Shown here: positions 16,367 to 24,620 of the stretch, one piece after another
Numbering within the stretch: position 1 is the stretch's first letter
Layout of the letters: each line of letters opens with the position of its first letter
Source: Gammaproteobacteria bacterium
GTDB taxonomy: Bacteria > Pseudomonadota > Gammaproteobacteria > Pseudomonadales > Azotimanducaceae
Assembly (NCBI GenBank): GCA_003248125.1
Contig: QJXZ01000342.1
Span: 1 to 41,651, forward strand
Length of the DNA stretch: 41,651 bases
Direction of reading: 5' to 3'
Made by a program: the position numbers and the translations under genes
The notes under the pieces: model-generated
The model's database searches: none
The model's input: the letters and a program-made list of their open reading frames with translations, nothing else
Told to the model about the DNA's origin: nothing

Positions 16367-17731
16367 CTAGCGTCTGAAGCCCGGCGGCGGCTTCATGCCG
16401 GCTACACCCCGCATCATTCGCGCCATACCGCCTTTACGCGTCACCTTCTTCATCATCTTCTGCATCTGCTTGTGCTGCTTGAGCAAGCGATTGACGTCGG
16501 CAATCTCGCTGCCGCTACCGGTCGCGATACGTCGCTTCCGCGAGCCATTGATGAGGTCGGGAAAACGCCGCTCCTGCGGCGTCATGGAGCCGATGATGAT
16601 CTCCATGCGGCGGAACGCGCCATCGCCGACCTGCGTTTGCGCGGACTGCGGCAAATGCGCCATACCCGGCATCTTGTCGAGCAAGTTGGCAACACCACCC
16701 ATGTTGCGCATCTGCTCGAGCTGGTCGCGAAAGTCCTCCAAGTCGAACTTCTGACCCTTACCGATCTTCTTCGCCAATCGCTCGGCCTTCTGCCGGTCGA
16801 CCTTGCGCTCGGCTTCCTCGATCAATGTCAGCACGTCGCCCATGCCGAGGATGCGCGACGCCACACGTTCGGGATGGAAAGGCTCTAGCGCGTCAGTACG
16901 TTCTCCTGTGCCTAGAAACTTGATGGGCTTGCCCGTGATTGCCCGTACCGACAGTGCTGCGCCACCCCGGGCATCGCCGTCTGTCTTGGCCAGCACCACG
17001 CCAGTGAGCGGCAACGCGTCATCGAACGCCTTGGCGGTGTTTGCAGCGTCCTGACCCGTCATCGCGTCGACCACGAACAATGTCTCGATCGGCGACAATG
17101 CCGCGTGCAACGCTCGGATCTCGGCCATCATCTCTTCGTCGACGTGCAACCGACCTGCGGTGTCGACGATCAGCACATCGGCGAACTTCGCACGCGCTTC
17201 CTTCAATGCACGAGCGGCGATCGTGAGCGGTGCTTCGTCGGCGTTGCTGTCGATGTGAACCGCACCCACCTCGCGCGCCAACGTACGCAGTTGCTCGATC
17301 GCGGCAGGCCGATACACATCCACGCTGACGACCGCGACTTTCTTGTTCTCGCGTTCTTTGAGCATGCGCGCGAGCTTGGCGACCGCGGTCGTCTTACCGG
17401 CACCTTGCAGGCCGGCCATCATGACGATCGCCGGTGGCGCTTGTGTCAGCACGAGCCGATCGTTCGCACTGCCCATGAGCGCAACCAATTCGTCGTGCAC
17501 CACCTTCACCAGCGCTTGGCCAGGTGTCAGGCTTTGCATGACCTCTTGACCGACAGCCCGACCGCGCACGCGCTCGACGAAGTCGCGCACCACTGGCAGC
17601 GCAACGTCGGCCTCGAGCAAAGCCATGCGTACTTCGCGCATCGCCTCCGCGATGTTTTCTTCCGACAGGCGATTCTTGCCCGACAGCGTTCCGAGCGTGC
17701 GCGACAGACGACTGGTGAGGTTCTCGAACAT
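16367..17731 (-). CDS. ffh: Signal recognition particle protein Ffh (SRP54)
   Basis: A 454-residue GTPase that with 4.5S RNA directs ribosome-nascent chains to FtsY at the membrane. The N domain (1-90) is followed by the G domain with P-loop GLQGAGKTT (about 107-115), DTAGRLHVDEEMM and the TKTDGDARGGA-type guanine-specificity motif (AKTDGDARGGA here). The methionine-rich M domain fills roughly the last 125 residues and ends MKPPPGFRR, a common Ffh terminus. ATG at 17731. It is upstream of rpsP as in E. coli and divergent from the ypjD-like gene. Confidence 0.98.
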   Translation of the reverse strand: MFENLTSRLSRTLGTLSGKNRLSEENIAEAMREVRMALLEADVALPVVRDFVERVRGRAVGQEVMQSLTPGQALVKVVHDELVALMGSANDRLVLTQAPPAIVMMAGLQGAGKTTAVAKLARMLKERENKKVAVVSVDVYRPAAIEQLRTLAREVGAVHIDSNADEAPLTIAARALKEARAKFADVLIVDTAGRLHVDEEMMAEIRALHAALSPIETLFVVDAMTGQDAANTAKAFDDALPLTGVVLAKTDGDARGGAALSVRAITGKPIKFLGTGERTDALEPFHPERVASRILGMGDVLTLIEEAERKVDRQKAERLAKKIGKGQKFDLEDFRDQLEQMRNMGGVANLLDKMPGMAHLPQSAQTQVGDGAFRRMEIIIGSMTPQERRFPDLINGSRKRRIATGSGSEIADVNRLLKQHKQMQKMMKKVTRKGGMARMMRGVAGMKPPPGFRR

Positions 17732-17768
17732 GGATCGGAGCCAAGGCTACATACGCAACGAGTCGCGC

Positions 17769-17774
17769 ATTATA
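17769..17774 (-). promoter_or_regulatory. -10 element for ffh
   Basis: A perfect TATAAT on the minus strand (17774-17769) followed by GCGCG, about 38 bases before the ffh start codon. The -35 at 17-base spacing (AATGCA) is poor. A perfect TTGACA stands further upstream at 17815-17810 but is not at promoter spacing to this box. Confidence 0.45.
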
Positions 17775-17856
17775 GCGGCCAGTCGTTTCATTGCATTCTG
17801 GAAGCCATCTGTCAAACTCCCGGCGTGCCCGCAATCGAGTCCAGTGGTGAGCCCCA

Positions 17857-18660
17857 ATGAGCGCTGCCTACCCGGGCCTCGTCGCTGCTGCGCTGTACGT
17901 CATCGCCACGATCGTCCAAGTCAATCATCTAGCGAAAGGCAAGCCGACACCGCCACGTAGCGTGCTGCCGGTCGCGGCACTCGGTGCGCTGGCGCATGCC
18001 GGCGCCGTCGTGTTGGTGCTGAATCGACCGGACGGAATCGACTTCGGGCTCATGAGTGCCGCATCGTTGGTGTCGTTGACGATCGTCGTATTCTTGATCT
18101 TTGCCTCGGCCCGACAAGCGCTGCACAACCTGTTCGTGATCGTCTTGCCGCTCGCGACCGTTGCTCTTGTCGGCTCCCTCACCATGCACGGCAACATCGT
18201 GCCGAGAGCCGAGTTCACGCGCGGATTGCTGCTCCACATCTTCCTGTCGCTACTCGCGTACACCGTGCTCGCGCTGGCGGCATGCCAAGCGATTGTGCTC
18301 GGCATGCAGGAGCGATGGTTGCGAAACCGGTCGACGCTACTCGTGCTACGCCTGTTGCCGCCGCTCGAAACCATGGAAAATGTTCTCTTCCAACAGGTTT
18401 GGCTCGGCATCGTCCTGCTCACCGCTTCGATCGTGAGCGGCTTCGTATTCCTGAGCGACATGTTCGCTCAGCACGTGGTGCATCACACCGTGCTCGCCAG
18501 CGCCTCCTGGGTGATTTTCCTGATCTTGCTCATTGGACGTCACGCCTTTGGCTGGCGCGGTGCAACGGCGACCCGATGGACACTCACGGGCTTCGCGTTG
18601 CTCGTTCTCGCCTACTTCGGGAGTAAATTCGTGCTCGAGGTCCTGCTCGGTCGTAGCTGA
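17857..18660 (+). CDS. CcsA/HemX-family inner-membrane protein (YpjD-like)
   Basis: A 267-residue protein with about eight hydrophobic segments spread over its length, matching the cytochrome c assembly (CcsA)/HemX family. The region MHGNIVPRAEFTRGLLLHIFLSLLAYTVLA and the later HHTVLASASWVIFLILLIGRHAFGWRG, with conserved histidines, fit the E. coli YpjD subgroup, whose exact role is unsettled. The heme-handling tryptophan-rich WWD motif of true CcsA is not seen, so a direct role in cytochrome maturation is doubtful. Genes order (ffh divergent, corB-like gene downstream) is the same as in E. coli. Its stop overlaps the next start by one base (TGATG). Confidence 0.88.
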   Translation: MSAAYPGLVAAALYVIATIVQVNHLAKGKPTPPRSVLPVAALGALAHAGAVVLVLNRPDGIDFGLMSAASLVSLTIVVFLIFASARQALHNLFVIVLPLATVALVGSLTMHGNIVPRAEFTRGLLLHIFLSLLAYTVLALAACQAIVLGMQERWLRNRSTLLVLRLLPPLETMENVLFQQVWLGIVLLTASIVSGFVFLSDMFAQHVVHHTVLASASWVIFLILLIGRHAFGWRGATATRWTLTGFALLVLAYFGSKFVLEVLLGRS

Positions 18661-19922
18661 TGCACTTTACCGAAACTTCGCCGACGATCTTGCTCGTCAG
18701 CATCCTCGTTCTCGCAATGTTCTCGGCCTACTTCTCGGGCTCCGAGACGGCGATGATGGCCCTCAATCGCTACCGCCTCCGCCATCTCGTCAAGGAAGGC
18801 CATCGTTCGGCGGCGCGCGCGAGCGAGCTATTGAAGCGCCCCGATCGGCTACTGGGTGTCATTCTGATCGGCAACAACCTCGTCAATTTCACCGCGGCCA
18901 CACTCGCCACCGTGGTCGGCCTCGAGTTGTTCGGCGACATCGGCGTTGCACTCGCACCAGTGGTGTTGACGCTGTTCTTCCTCGTCTTCTCCGAGGTGGC
19001 ACCGAAGACGATCGCCGCCTACAACCCCGAACGCGTCGCATTTCCGTCTACGTACCTGCTGACGCCGCTGTTGCGGCTGTTCAACCCATTCGTGGTGGCG
19101 GTCAATGCCGTTTCGAATCTGCTGGTTCGACCGTTCGTACCGAACACCCGCGATTCGCATGCCGACCATCTGTCGCTCGAAGAACTGCGCACAGTGCTCC
19201 ACGAAGGCGCACGGATCCCCAAGCGGCGCCAGGACATGCTGTTGTCCGTGGTCGACTTGGAGAAGGTGACTGTCGATCACATCATGGTGCCCCGCAACGA
19301 GATTCTCGGCATCGACATCGACGACGACATCGACGGTATCCTCGCCCAGATATCGACCAGCCAGCACACACGCTTGCCAGTGTACAAGGGCAACATCAAC
19401 AGCGTGATCGGTGTCTTGCACTTGCGGCGAGCCGTGCGGTTCATTCAACAAGGTACGTTCACCAAGGCCGAGCTTTTGGCGCTGACACGAGAGCCGTACT
19501 TCGTGCCCGAGGGCACCCCGCTGCATACGCAGCTCTTCAACTTCCAGAAACAGAAGCGCCGTATCGCGTTGGTGGTGGACGAGTACGGAGACGTGATCGG
19601 CATCGTCACGCTCGAGGACATACTCGAAGAGATCGTCGGTGAGTTCACCACCGACTTCGCAGCGAATATGCCGGAGATCCATCCACAGCCGGACGGTGCC
19701 TACTACATCGACGGTAGTGCGGTGCTACGCGACATCAACCGCGCGCTAGGCTGGAGTCTGCCGGTAGAAGGACCGCGTACCTTGAACGGCTTGATCCTGG
19801 AGCACCTCGAGTTCATTCCCGAAGCCAACCTCTGCCTCAGGATCGGCGACTACCTGATCGAAACGCTGCAGATCAAGGACAACATGGTGGTCAACGCGCG
19901 GGTCGACCGACTGCCCGATTGA
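18660..19922 (+). CDS. CNNM/CorB-type transporter (DUF21, CBS pair, CorC domain)
   Basis: A 420-residue HlyC/CorC-family membrane protein. A DUF21 membrane domain (about 1-190, with SAYFSGSETAMMALNRYRLRH and a FSEVAPKTIA motif) is followed by a tandem CBS domain (about 205-330; DHIMVPRNEI, VVDEYGDVIGIVTLEDILEEIVG) and a C-terminal CorC/HlyC domain with the IDGSAVLRDINRALGW pattern. E. coli YfjD/CorB is the orthologue by order and architecture. Family members export or regulate Mg2+ and other divalent ions; the older hemolysin label is not supported. It is translationally coupled to the preceding gene. Confidence 0.92.
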   Translation: MHFTETSPTILLVSILVLAMFSAYFSGSETAMMALNRYRLRHLVKEGHRSAARASELLKRPDRLLGVILIGNNLVNFTAATLATVVGLELFGDIGVALAPVVLTLFFLVFSEVAPKTIAAYNPERVAFPSTYLLTPLLRLFNPFVVAVNAVSNLLVRPFVPNTRDSHADHLSLEELRTVLHEGARIPKRRQDMLLSVVDLEKVTVDHIMVPRNEILGIDIDDDIDGILAQISTSQHTRLPVYKGNINSVIGVLHLRRAVRFIQQGTFTKAELLALTREPYFVPEGTPLHTQLFNFQKQKRRIALVVDEYGDVIGIVTLEDILEEIVGEFTTDFAANMPEIHPQPDGAYYIDGSAVLRDINRALGWSLPVEGPRTLNGLILEHLEFIPEANLCLRIGDYLIETLQIKDNMVVNARVDRLPD

Positions 19923-19972
19923 CCCGGTCCGCGAATCGAATACCCTGGTAACCGACAATCGTGGAGCACGTC

Positions 19973-20869
19973 ATGGCCACTCCAAACCCGGCCGCTGAGT
20001 CTTGGCAAGTCAACCGGCTCGCTGGTTCCCTCGGCGCCGAAGTGCGCGGTGTGAATCTCGCCTCACCATCGACACGCGACATCGACACCATCAAAACGTT
20101 GCTGGTGGAACACATGGTGCTGTTCTTCCCCGAACAGCGCCTGACAGTCGATCAGCACGTCGCCCTCGGCCGTCACTTCGGGCCGCTCGAAGGGCATCCG
20201 CACCTGAAGAACGCCTTCACGCAACATCCCGAGCTGTTCGAGCTCGCGGCCAGCAAGGGCGGCGTGGCCGATGAATGGCACACCGACATCACGTTTCAGG
20301 AGCATCCTGCCCTGATGTCCATCCTCAACATGGTGAAGTGCCCTGAATTCGGTGGCGACACCATGTGGTCGAACTTGTGTCAGGCGTACGACGAGTTGTC
20401 TCAGCCGGTCAAAGATCTGTGCGATGGCCTCACGGCACTGCACGATGCATTGCCGCACAATCATCCGGAGCGCATGGCCGTTCACCCAGTCGTGCGCGTG
20501 CACCCCGTCACTGGCCGTAAGGCACTGTACGTCAACGAGCACTTCACGCGCCGCATCGTCGAACTCAGCGCAACGGAGAACGAAGCGCTGTTACCGATGC
20601 TCACGCGTTGGGTGCAAAACCCGCGCTTCACGGTCCGCTACCGATGGAACGAAGGGACGATCGGGATGTGGGACAACCGGGCGACCCAGCACTTCGTGCT
20701 GAACGACTTCGAGGGCGAACGAGTCATTCAGCGCGTCACGGTGATGGGCGATACCGTCGAAGGTGTGGGCGCCCCGCGTTGGAAACCCTGGGTGAGACCC
20801 GGCCGCCTGTCGGCGACGTCCCGCCATGATCGCCAACTCTTCCAGTACCTCAACCGAGAGGAGGCGTAG
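19973..20869 (+). CDS. TauD/TfdA-family Fe(II)/2-oxoglutarate dioxygenase
   Basis: A 298-residue dioxygenase using Fe(II), O2 and 2-oxoglutarate. The iron triad is H103-x-D105 (EWHTDITF) with the distal H240 (WDNRATQHF); R254 (VIQRVTV) is positioned to bind 2-oxoglutarate. The N-terminal GAEVRGVNL and HMVLFFPEQ signatures are typical of the taurine/2,4-D dioxygenase group. ATG at 19973 is chosen for its GGAG six bases upstream; the GTG at 19961 contains that ribosome-binding site. The natural substrate cannot be read from sequence: no sulfonate transporter or tau genes adjoin, only an MFS transporter on the other strand. Confidence 0.92.
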   Translation: MATPNPAAESWQVNRLAGSLGAEVRGVNLASPSTRDIDTIKTLLVEHMVLFFPEQRLTVDQHVALGRHFGPLEGHPHLKNAFTQHPELFELAASKGGVADEWHTDITFQEHPALMSILNMVKCPEFGGDTMWSNLCQAYDELSQPVKDLCDGLTALHDALPHNHPERMAVHPVVRVHPVTGRKALYVNEHFTRRIVELSATENEALLPMLTRWVQNPRFTVRYRWNEGTIGMWDNRATQHFVLNDFEGERVIQRVTVMGDTVEGVGAPRWKPWVRPGRLSATSRHDRQLFQYLNREEA

Positions 20870-20874
20870 TCACT

Positions 20875-20900
20875 GCTGGAGCGACCCTGGCGCGACCAGC
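20875..20900. terminator. Terminator-like hairpin between convergent genes
   Basis: GCTGG...CCAGC outer stem (5 bp) with an inner GCG/CGC stem and a seven-base loop, lying between the convergent dioxygenase and MFS genes. No T tract follows in either direction, so termination efficiency is uncertain. Confidence 0.3.
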
Positions 20901-20919
20901 CGCGAACAGCCTGGCTCAG

Positions 20920-22317
20920 TCACTCCTCGTCCTTCCGAAATCGGCCGACGATCTCGAATACGAGGCCGGAAACCGCATGCGCTCGGGTCACACGGAAGAT
21001 CAGCCCGCCGGGCGACATGCGTCGCACGCGCCGTACCTCCTCGAGCCTGGGTAGGAAGAAGCCGGCTACGCAGAGTCGCGCCAGCGTCGACAGCAAGAAG
21101 ACACCATACAGCGCAGAGAGCCAATCGAAATGCTCACCAAACAATGTGATCTCGTTCGGCAACAGCATGCCGAGCGAGCCGCCGAGCGCCGCACCCAAGA
21201 ACACGGCTGCCGCCGCGAGCACGTTGTGCGCAGCCATGAGCGTGGCCCGTCGCGACGGCGGCGTCAGATCGAAGACGAAGTTCGAGGCGCTGAGGCTGAA
21301 GCCGGCCCAAAGCAAACCGGACACGGCCTGCACCGCAAGCAAGTAGTAGTAGTTGGTCGACAACACCCACAAGGCAGGCATCAACGGAATTATGCTGCCG
21401 GTGGTGATCAGAATTAGCCGGTTGCCGAACAGGTCCGACAATCGCCCCCAACGATTGAGTGTCAAGAACTGCACGCATACGCTCGCGGCACTGTTGATCA
21501 TGAAGGCCACATAGCTGAACTCGAGATCGCGCAGCATGTAGAGCGTAAAGAACGGCGACGCGATGGCGACCGCAAATTGCATCGACGCGAAGAACACCGA
21601 AAACCGTAAGAGTCCCGTGTCCTTAAGGCCCTGCCACAGATCGCGATGCCACGAGACCTCGATTGCGGCGACATGACCCGGCGGATCGATCATCTGACGC
21701 AGGTGATAGGCGGATGCGAATCGCGCAATCGCAGCGGTCAGAAACACGGTGACGAAACCCCAATAGGTGATGCCGAGCGTGTCGAAGCCCTCGAGTACGA
21801 GCCCAGCACCGATCAACGCGCTGAAGCTCGCGATGCTGGCGAACTTCGTTCGTAGCGCGAAGAAGCGGCCGCGTCGGTTCTCGGGCACCAGGTCGCCCAT
21901 CAGGCTGCCCCACTGGGGTGAGCCGAGGTTCGGACCGAAGAAATACACCACCGCCGTGAGTATCAAGAGCGGCACGGCGTGGGTCGGAAACAAACTCGGC
22001 AGCAATGCGAGCGGCACCAACGTCAGCGCCTGCAGGATCGCCCCCCAGACGATGATCTGACGGCGATGCCCAGTGGCTCGTCCCAGCCAGGCCGAAACGA
22101 TCTGCATGAACGACGCGAGCAGCGGCGGTAACGAAGCCAAGATACCGATCTGGGCCGTAGTCGCTCTGAGGAACACACCGAACGCAGAGAAGTAGCTTTC
22201 TGCGCCACCGGTCATGGTAGAGAAAAACACGGCATCCTTGATGGAGTGCCGCAGCGATTGCTCGACGGCCGGATCCTTGGAGAAGGACTGCCGGCTCACT
22301 TCACGCACGCGCTTCAC
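20920..22317 (-). CDS. Major facilitator superfamily transporter
   Basis: A 465-residue polytopic inner-membrane protein with about twelve hydrophobic segments. MFS features include FGPNLGSPQWGSLMGDLVPENRRGRFFALR between membrane segments 4 and 5 (DxVPxxxRGRFF loop) and LGRATGHRRQIIVWG after segment 2. A charged ~30-residue N-terminal tail precedes the first membrane segment. Substrate unknown; the general pattern is that of sugar/drug-type MFS proteins of uncharacterised bacterial subgroups. It faces the dioxygenase gene and diverges from metY; it is a single-gene transcription unit as far as I can see. Confidence 0.85.
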   Translation of the reverse strand: MKRVREVSRQSFSKDPAVEQSLRHSIKDAVFFSTMTGGAESYFSAFGVFLRATTAQIGILASLPPLLASFMQIVSAWLGRATGHRRQIIVWGAILQALTLVPLALLPSLFPTHAVPLLILTAVVYFFGPNLGSPQWGSLMGDLVPENRRGRFFALRTKFASIASFSALIGAGLVLEGFDTLGITYWGFVTVFLTAAIARFASAYHLRQMIDPPGHVAAIEVSWHRDLWQGLKDTGLLRFSVFFASMQFAVAIASPFFTLYMLRDLEFSYVAFMINSAASVCVQFLTLNRWGRLSDLFGNRLILITTGSIIPLMPALWVLSTNYYYLLAVQAVSGLLWAGFSLSASNFVFDLTPPSRRATLMAAHNVLAAAAVFLGAALGGSLGMLLPNEITLFGEHFDWLSALYGVFLLSTLARLCVAGFFLPRLEEVRRVRRMSPGGLIFRVTRAHAVSGLVFEIVGRFRKDEE

Positions 22318-22410
22318 GCCAAGTTCCGTTTGGCAATCCAGCCCACGATCATGTGAACCCGACCCATGTATCTACTTTGAGGGCGCTGGTGTTTCTACTC
22401 AAGCATCCGG

Positions 22411-22416
22411 TATAAG
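22411..22416 (+). promoter_or_regulatory. Possible -10 element for metY
   Basis: TATAAG, five of six -10 matches, 27 bases before the metY ATG. The hexamer 16 bases upstream (GTGTTT) is a poor -35. I looked for SAM-type riboswitches and MetJ boxes in 22318-22443 and found none. Confidence 0.3.
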
Positions 22417-22443
22417 CAAGCCGATCGACCGCCGAGAGACACC

Positions 22444-23730
22444 ATGCCCGAGCAGCACGAATTCGGCTTTCACACCCGCGCTATCCATGCCGGCGCTCGT
22501 CCCGAGCCCGTGACCGGTGCGCGCGCCATTCCCATCTTCCAAACTACCAGCTACGTGTTCGAAGACGCCGATGCGGCAGCTGCGTACTTCAACCTACAGG
22601 AGTATGGCAACACCTACTCGCGCATCATGAATCCGACCGTTGCCGCATTCGAAGAGCGTATTGCCAATCTCGAAGGCGGGGTCGGCTCCGTTGCATTCGC
22701 GAGCGGCCTCGCCGCACAAACCGCAGCACTGTTCACGATGCTGCAGCCGGGCGACCACATGCTCGCCTCGAGCGCGCTCTACGGCGGAACACTCACACAA
22801 CTCAAGCATCTCATGCGCAAGCTGTCGGTCGGTCTCACCTTCGTCGATCCAGACGACGTCGACGGGTGGAAGCGCGCCCTCACGCCTGCGACCAAGGTCT
22901 TGTTCGGCGAGACCATCGGTAACCCGGCGGGCAACGTGCTCGATATCGAAGCGCTCGCTGAGCTTGCGCATGCGCACGGGGCACCGCTCATGGTCGACAA
23001 CACCTTCGCCACACCTTACCTATGCCGGCCGATCGAATGGGGCGCCGATATCGTCGTGCACTCGGCAACGAAGTTCATCGGCGGTCACGGTACCAGCATT
23101 GGTGGCGTGGTGGTGGACAGCGGCGAGTTCGATTGGTCGAACGGCCGCTACCAAGTGGTCGCCGATCCGTCGCCCGCTTACCACGGCCTGTCGTTTCACG
23201 AAACGTTCGGCATCTATGGCTATCTCATGAAACTACGCGCGGAAACGCTCCGAGATCTGGGTGCCGCGCTATCCCCTTTCAATGCCTTCCTGTTCATGCA
23301 AGGACTCGAGACGCTGCCTCTCAGGATGGCGCGTCACGTCGAGAACGCCCGCCGCGTGGCCGAGTTCCTCGCGGGGCATCCAGCCGTTTCGAGCGTCCGC
23401 TTCGCCGAGCAGGCAACCAGCCCTCACCGCGAACTCGCGCGCAAATACTTGCCGAATGGCGCCGGCGCCGTGTTCTGCTTCGATCTGGTCGGCGGCCGCG
23501 CTGCGGGTAAGACCTTCATCGAAGCGCTGACGCTATTCTCGCACTTGGCCAACGTCGGTGATGCGAAGAGCCTGGTGATTCACCCGGCCAGCACCACCCA
23601 TCGTCAGCTCGACGACGCCGAGCTCGCCGCAGCCGGCATCGGTCCGGGTACCATTCGTCTCTCGGTTGGCATCGAGGACGCAGTGGATCTGATCTGGGAC
23701 CTGCGCCAAGCGTTGGGAGCTCTGCGATGA
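22444..23730 (+). CDS. metY: O-acetylhomoserine sulfhydrylase
   Basis: A 428-residue PLP enzyme of the Cys/Met metabolism family that makes homocysteine (or methionine) from O-acetylhomoserine and sulfide (or methanethiol). The PLP lysine is K210 in VVHSATKFIGGHGT; YGNTYSRIMNPT (54-65) and MVDNTFATPYLCRP (183-196) are MetY-type signatures, and the length is in the 425-435 range of MetY rather than the ~390 of MetB/MetZ. GAGAG five bases before the ATG is the ribosome-binding site. The last gene bases overlap the CoA-binding protein gene by 4 (ATGA). Confidence 0.94.
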   Translation: MPEQHEFGFHTRAIHAGARPEPVTGARAIPIFQTTSYVFEDADAAAAYFNLQEYGNTYSRIMNPTVAAFEERIANLEGGVGSVAFASGLAAQTAALFTMLQPGDHMLASSALYGGTLTQLKHLMRKLSVGLTFVDPDDVDGWKRALTPATKVLFGETIGNPAGNVLDIEALAELAHAHGAPLMVDNTFATPYLCRPIEWGADIVVHSATKFIGGHGTSIGGVVVDSGEFDWSNGRYQVVADPSPAYHGLSFHETFGIYGYLMKLRAETLRDLGAALSPFNAFLFMQGLETLPLRMARHVENARRVAEFLAGHPAVSSVRFAEQATSPHRELARKYLPNGAGAVFCFDLVGGRAAGKTFIEALTLFSHLANVGDAKSLVIHPASTTHRQLDDAELAAAGIGPGTIRLSVGIEDAVDLIWDLRQALGALR

Positions 23731-24212
23731 CCACACAAGATGACGCCGCGGAAGTCGCGACCATTCAGCGCGTGCTGTCCTACGCCCGCAACATCGCGAT
23801 CGTCGGGCTATCCAGCAATCCGCTGCGCGCCAGCTTCTTCGTCGGTTTCTACTTGCTCCGCCACGGCTATCGCGTGTTCCCGGTGAACCCAAGGGAGTCG
23901 GAGGTGCTGGGGCAGCGCTGCTATGGAAGCCTTGCCGACGTTCCCGAGCCGATCGATGTGGTCGATGTGTTTCGCCAAGGCGACGCCGTACCCGGCATCG
24001 CGCGCGAGGCCAGCGCCGTCGGCGCGCGCGCGTTGTGGCTGCAGTACGGTGTCGTCAGCCCCGAAGGCGTTGCCGTTGCGCGCGACGCAGCGCTCGACGT
24101 CGTAGAAGATCGCTGCATCAAAATCGAGCACGCGCGCTATTTCGGCCGCATGCATTGGCTCGGTTTCAACACCGGCGTGGTTGGTGCCAGGCGCGCGAAG
24201 GCGTTGCCCTGA
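23727..24212 (+). CDS. CoA-binding Rossmann protein (YccU family)
   Basis: A 161-residue single-domain protein of the CoA_binding_2 family. The Rossmann core starts at NIAIVGLSSNPLRASFFV (about 22-39), continues through GYRVFPVNPRESEVLG and IDVVDVF, and ends with the usual VEDRCIKIEHAR segment (C-terminal EDRC-K-EH). Members bind CoA or a nucleotide; no enzymatic activity is established. Its ATG overlaps the metY stop by 4 bases, so the two are made together, which suggests a supporting or sensing role in O-acetylhomoserine/sulfur metabolism (inference). Confidence 0.9.
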   Translation: MTTQDDAAEVATIQRVLSYARNIAIVGLSSNPLRASFFVGFYLLRHGYRVFPVNPRESEVLGQRCYGSLADVPEPIDVVDVFRQGDAVPGIAREASAVGARALWLQYGVVSPEGVAVARDAALDVVEDRCIKIEHARYFGRMHWLGFNTGVVGARRAKALP

Positions 24213-24264
24213 TTCAGATCACGCAGCCAAGCTACGGCGATAGTTTTCGTTCGTCGTCCGCCGG

Positions 24265-24594
24265 TCAAACCTGCTTACCAACGACGCGCCCGTATCCGTG
24301 CCGCCGCCTTTCGAGGCGCTGCCGTTTTCGCTGGCGGCCATGAGCCTCGAGAGAGGCGAGTTGATGCTCGATACGTTCCAGCAACTCGGCTTGCTCCCTG
24401 GACGTGGAAACGGGCATGTGCACTCGCCCTCTGGCGAGCAGCACGTCCGCAACCACGCCATCCGGCGTCTCGTGGAAATGAATGAAGTCGCGGCCACGCA
24501 AGTGAAACGTCGCCGGTTTCACTTCATCTAGCGTCGAATAACCGCGCAGTGCGCCCAGAAGCGGCGCGAGCAATTCGGCAGTTACTTGCTTCAT
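24265..24594 (-). CDS. Small conserved-looking protein of unknown function
   Basis: A 109-residue protein, not confidently recognised. A hydrophobic N-terminal helix (ELLAPLLGALRGY) is followed by a compact beta-rich core with ATFHLRGRDFIHFHE, VADVLL and RVHMPVST, then a helix (EQAELLERIEHQLASLEAHG) and a very basic tail. The FHLRGRDFIHFHE strand with paired histidines slightly recalls the DUF5519/luciferase-domain family, but I would not assign it. The start at 24594 is supported by GAGGGA five bases upstream. It lies 26 bases after leuA on the same strand, so it is probably co-transcribed with leuA. Codon use is like its neighbours. Confidence 0.7.
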   Translation of the reverse strand: MKQVTAELLAPLLGALRGYSTLDEVKPATFHLRGRDFIHFHETPDGVVADVLLARGRVHMPVSTSREQAELLERIEHQLASLEAHGRQRKRQRLERRRHGYGRVVGKQV

Positions 24595-24620
24595 TCATGT
24601 CCCTCGCCGACGGCGGACCA

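Noticed and set aside
22318-22443. Possible SAM riboswitch or MetJ site upstream of metY
   Set aside because: None of the conserved SAM-I, SAM-II or SAH motifs and no AGACGTCT-like repeats are present.
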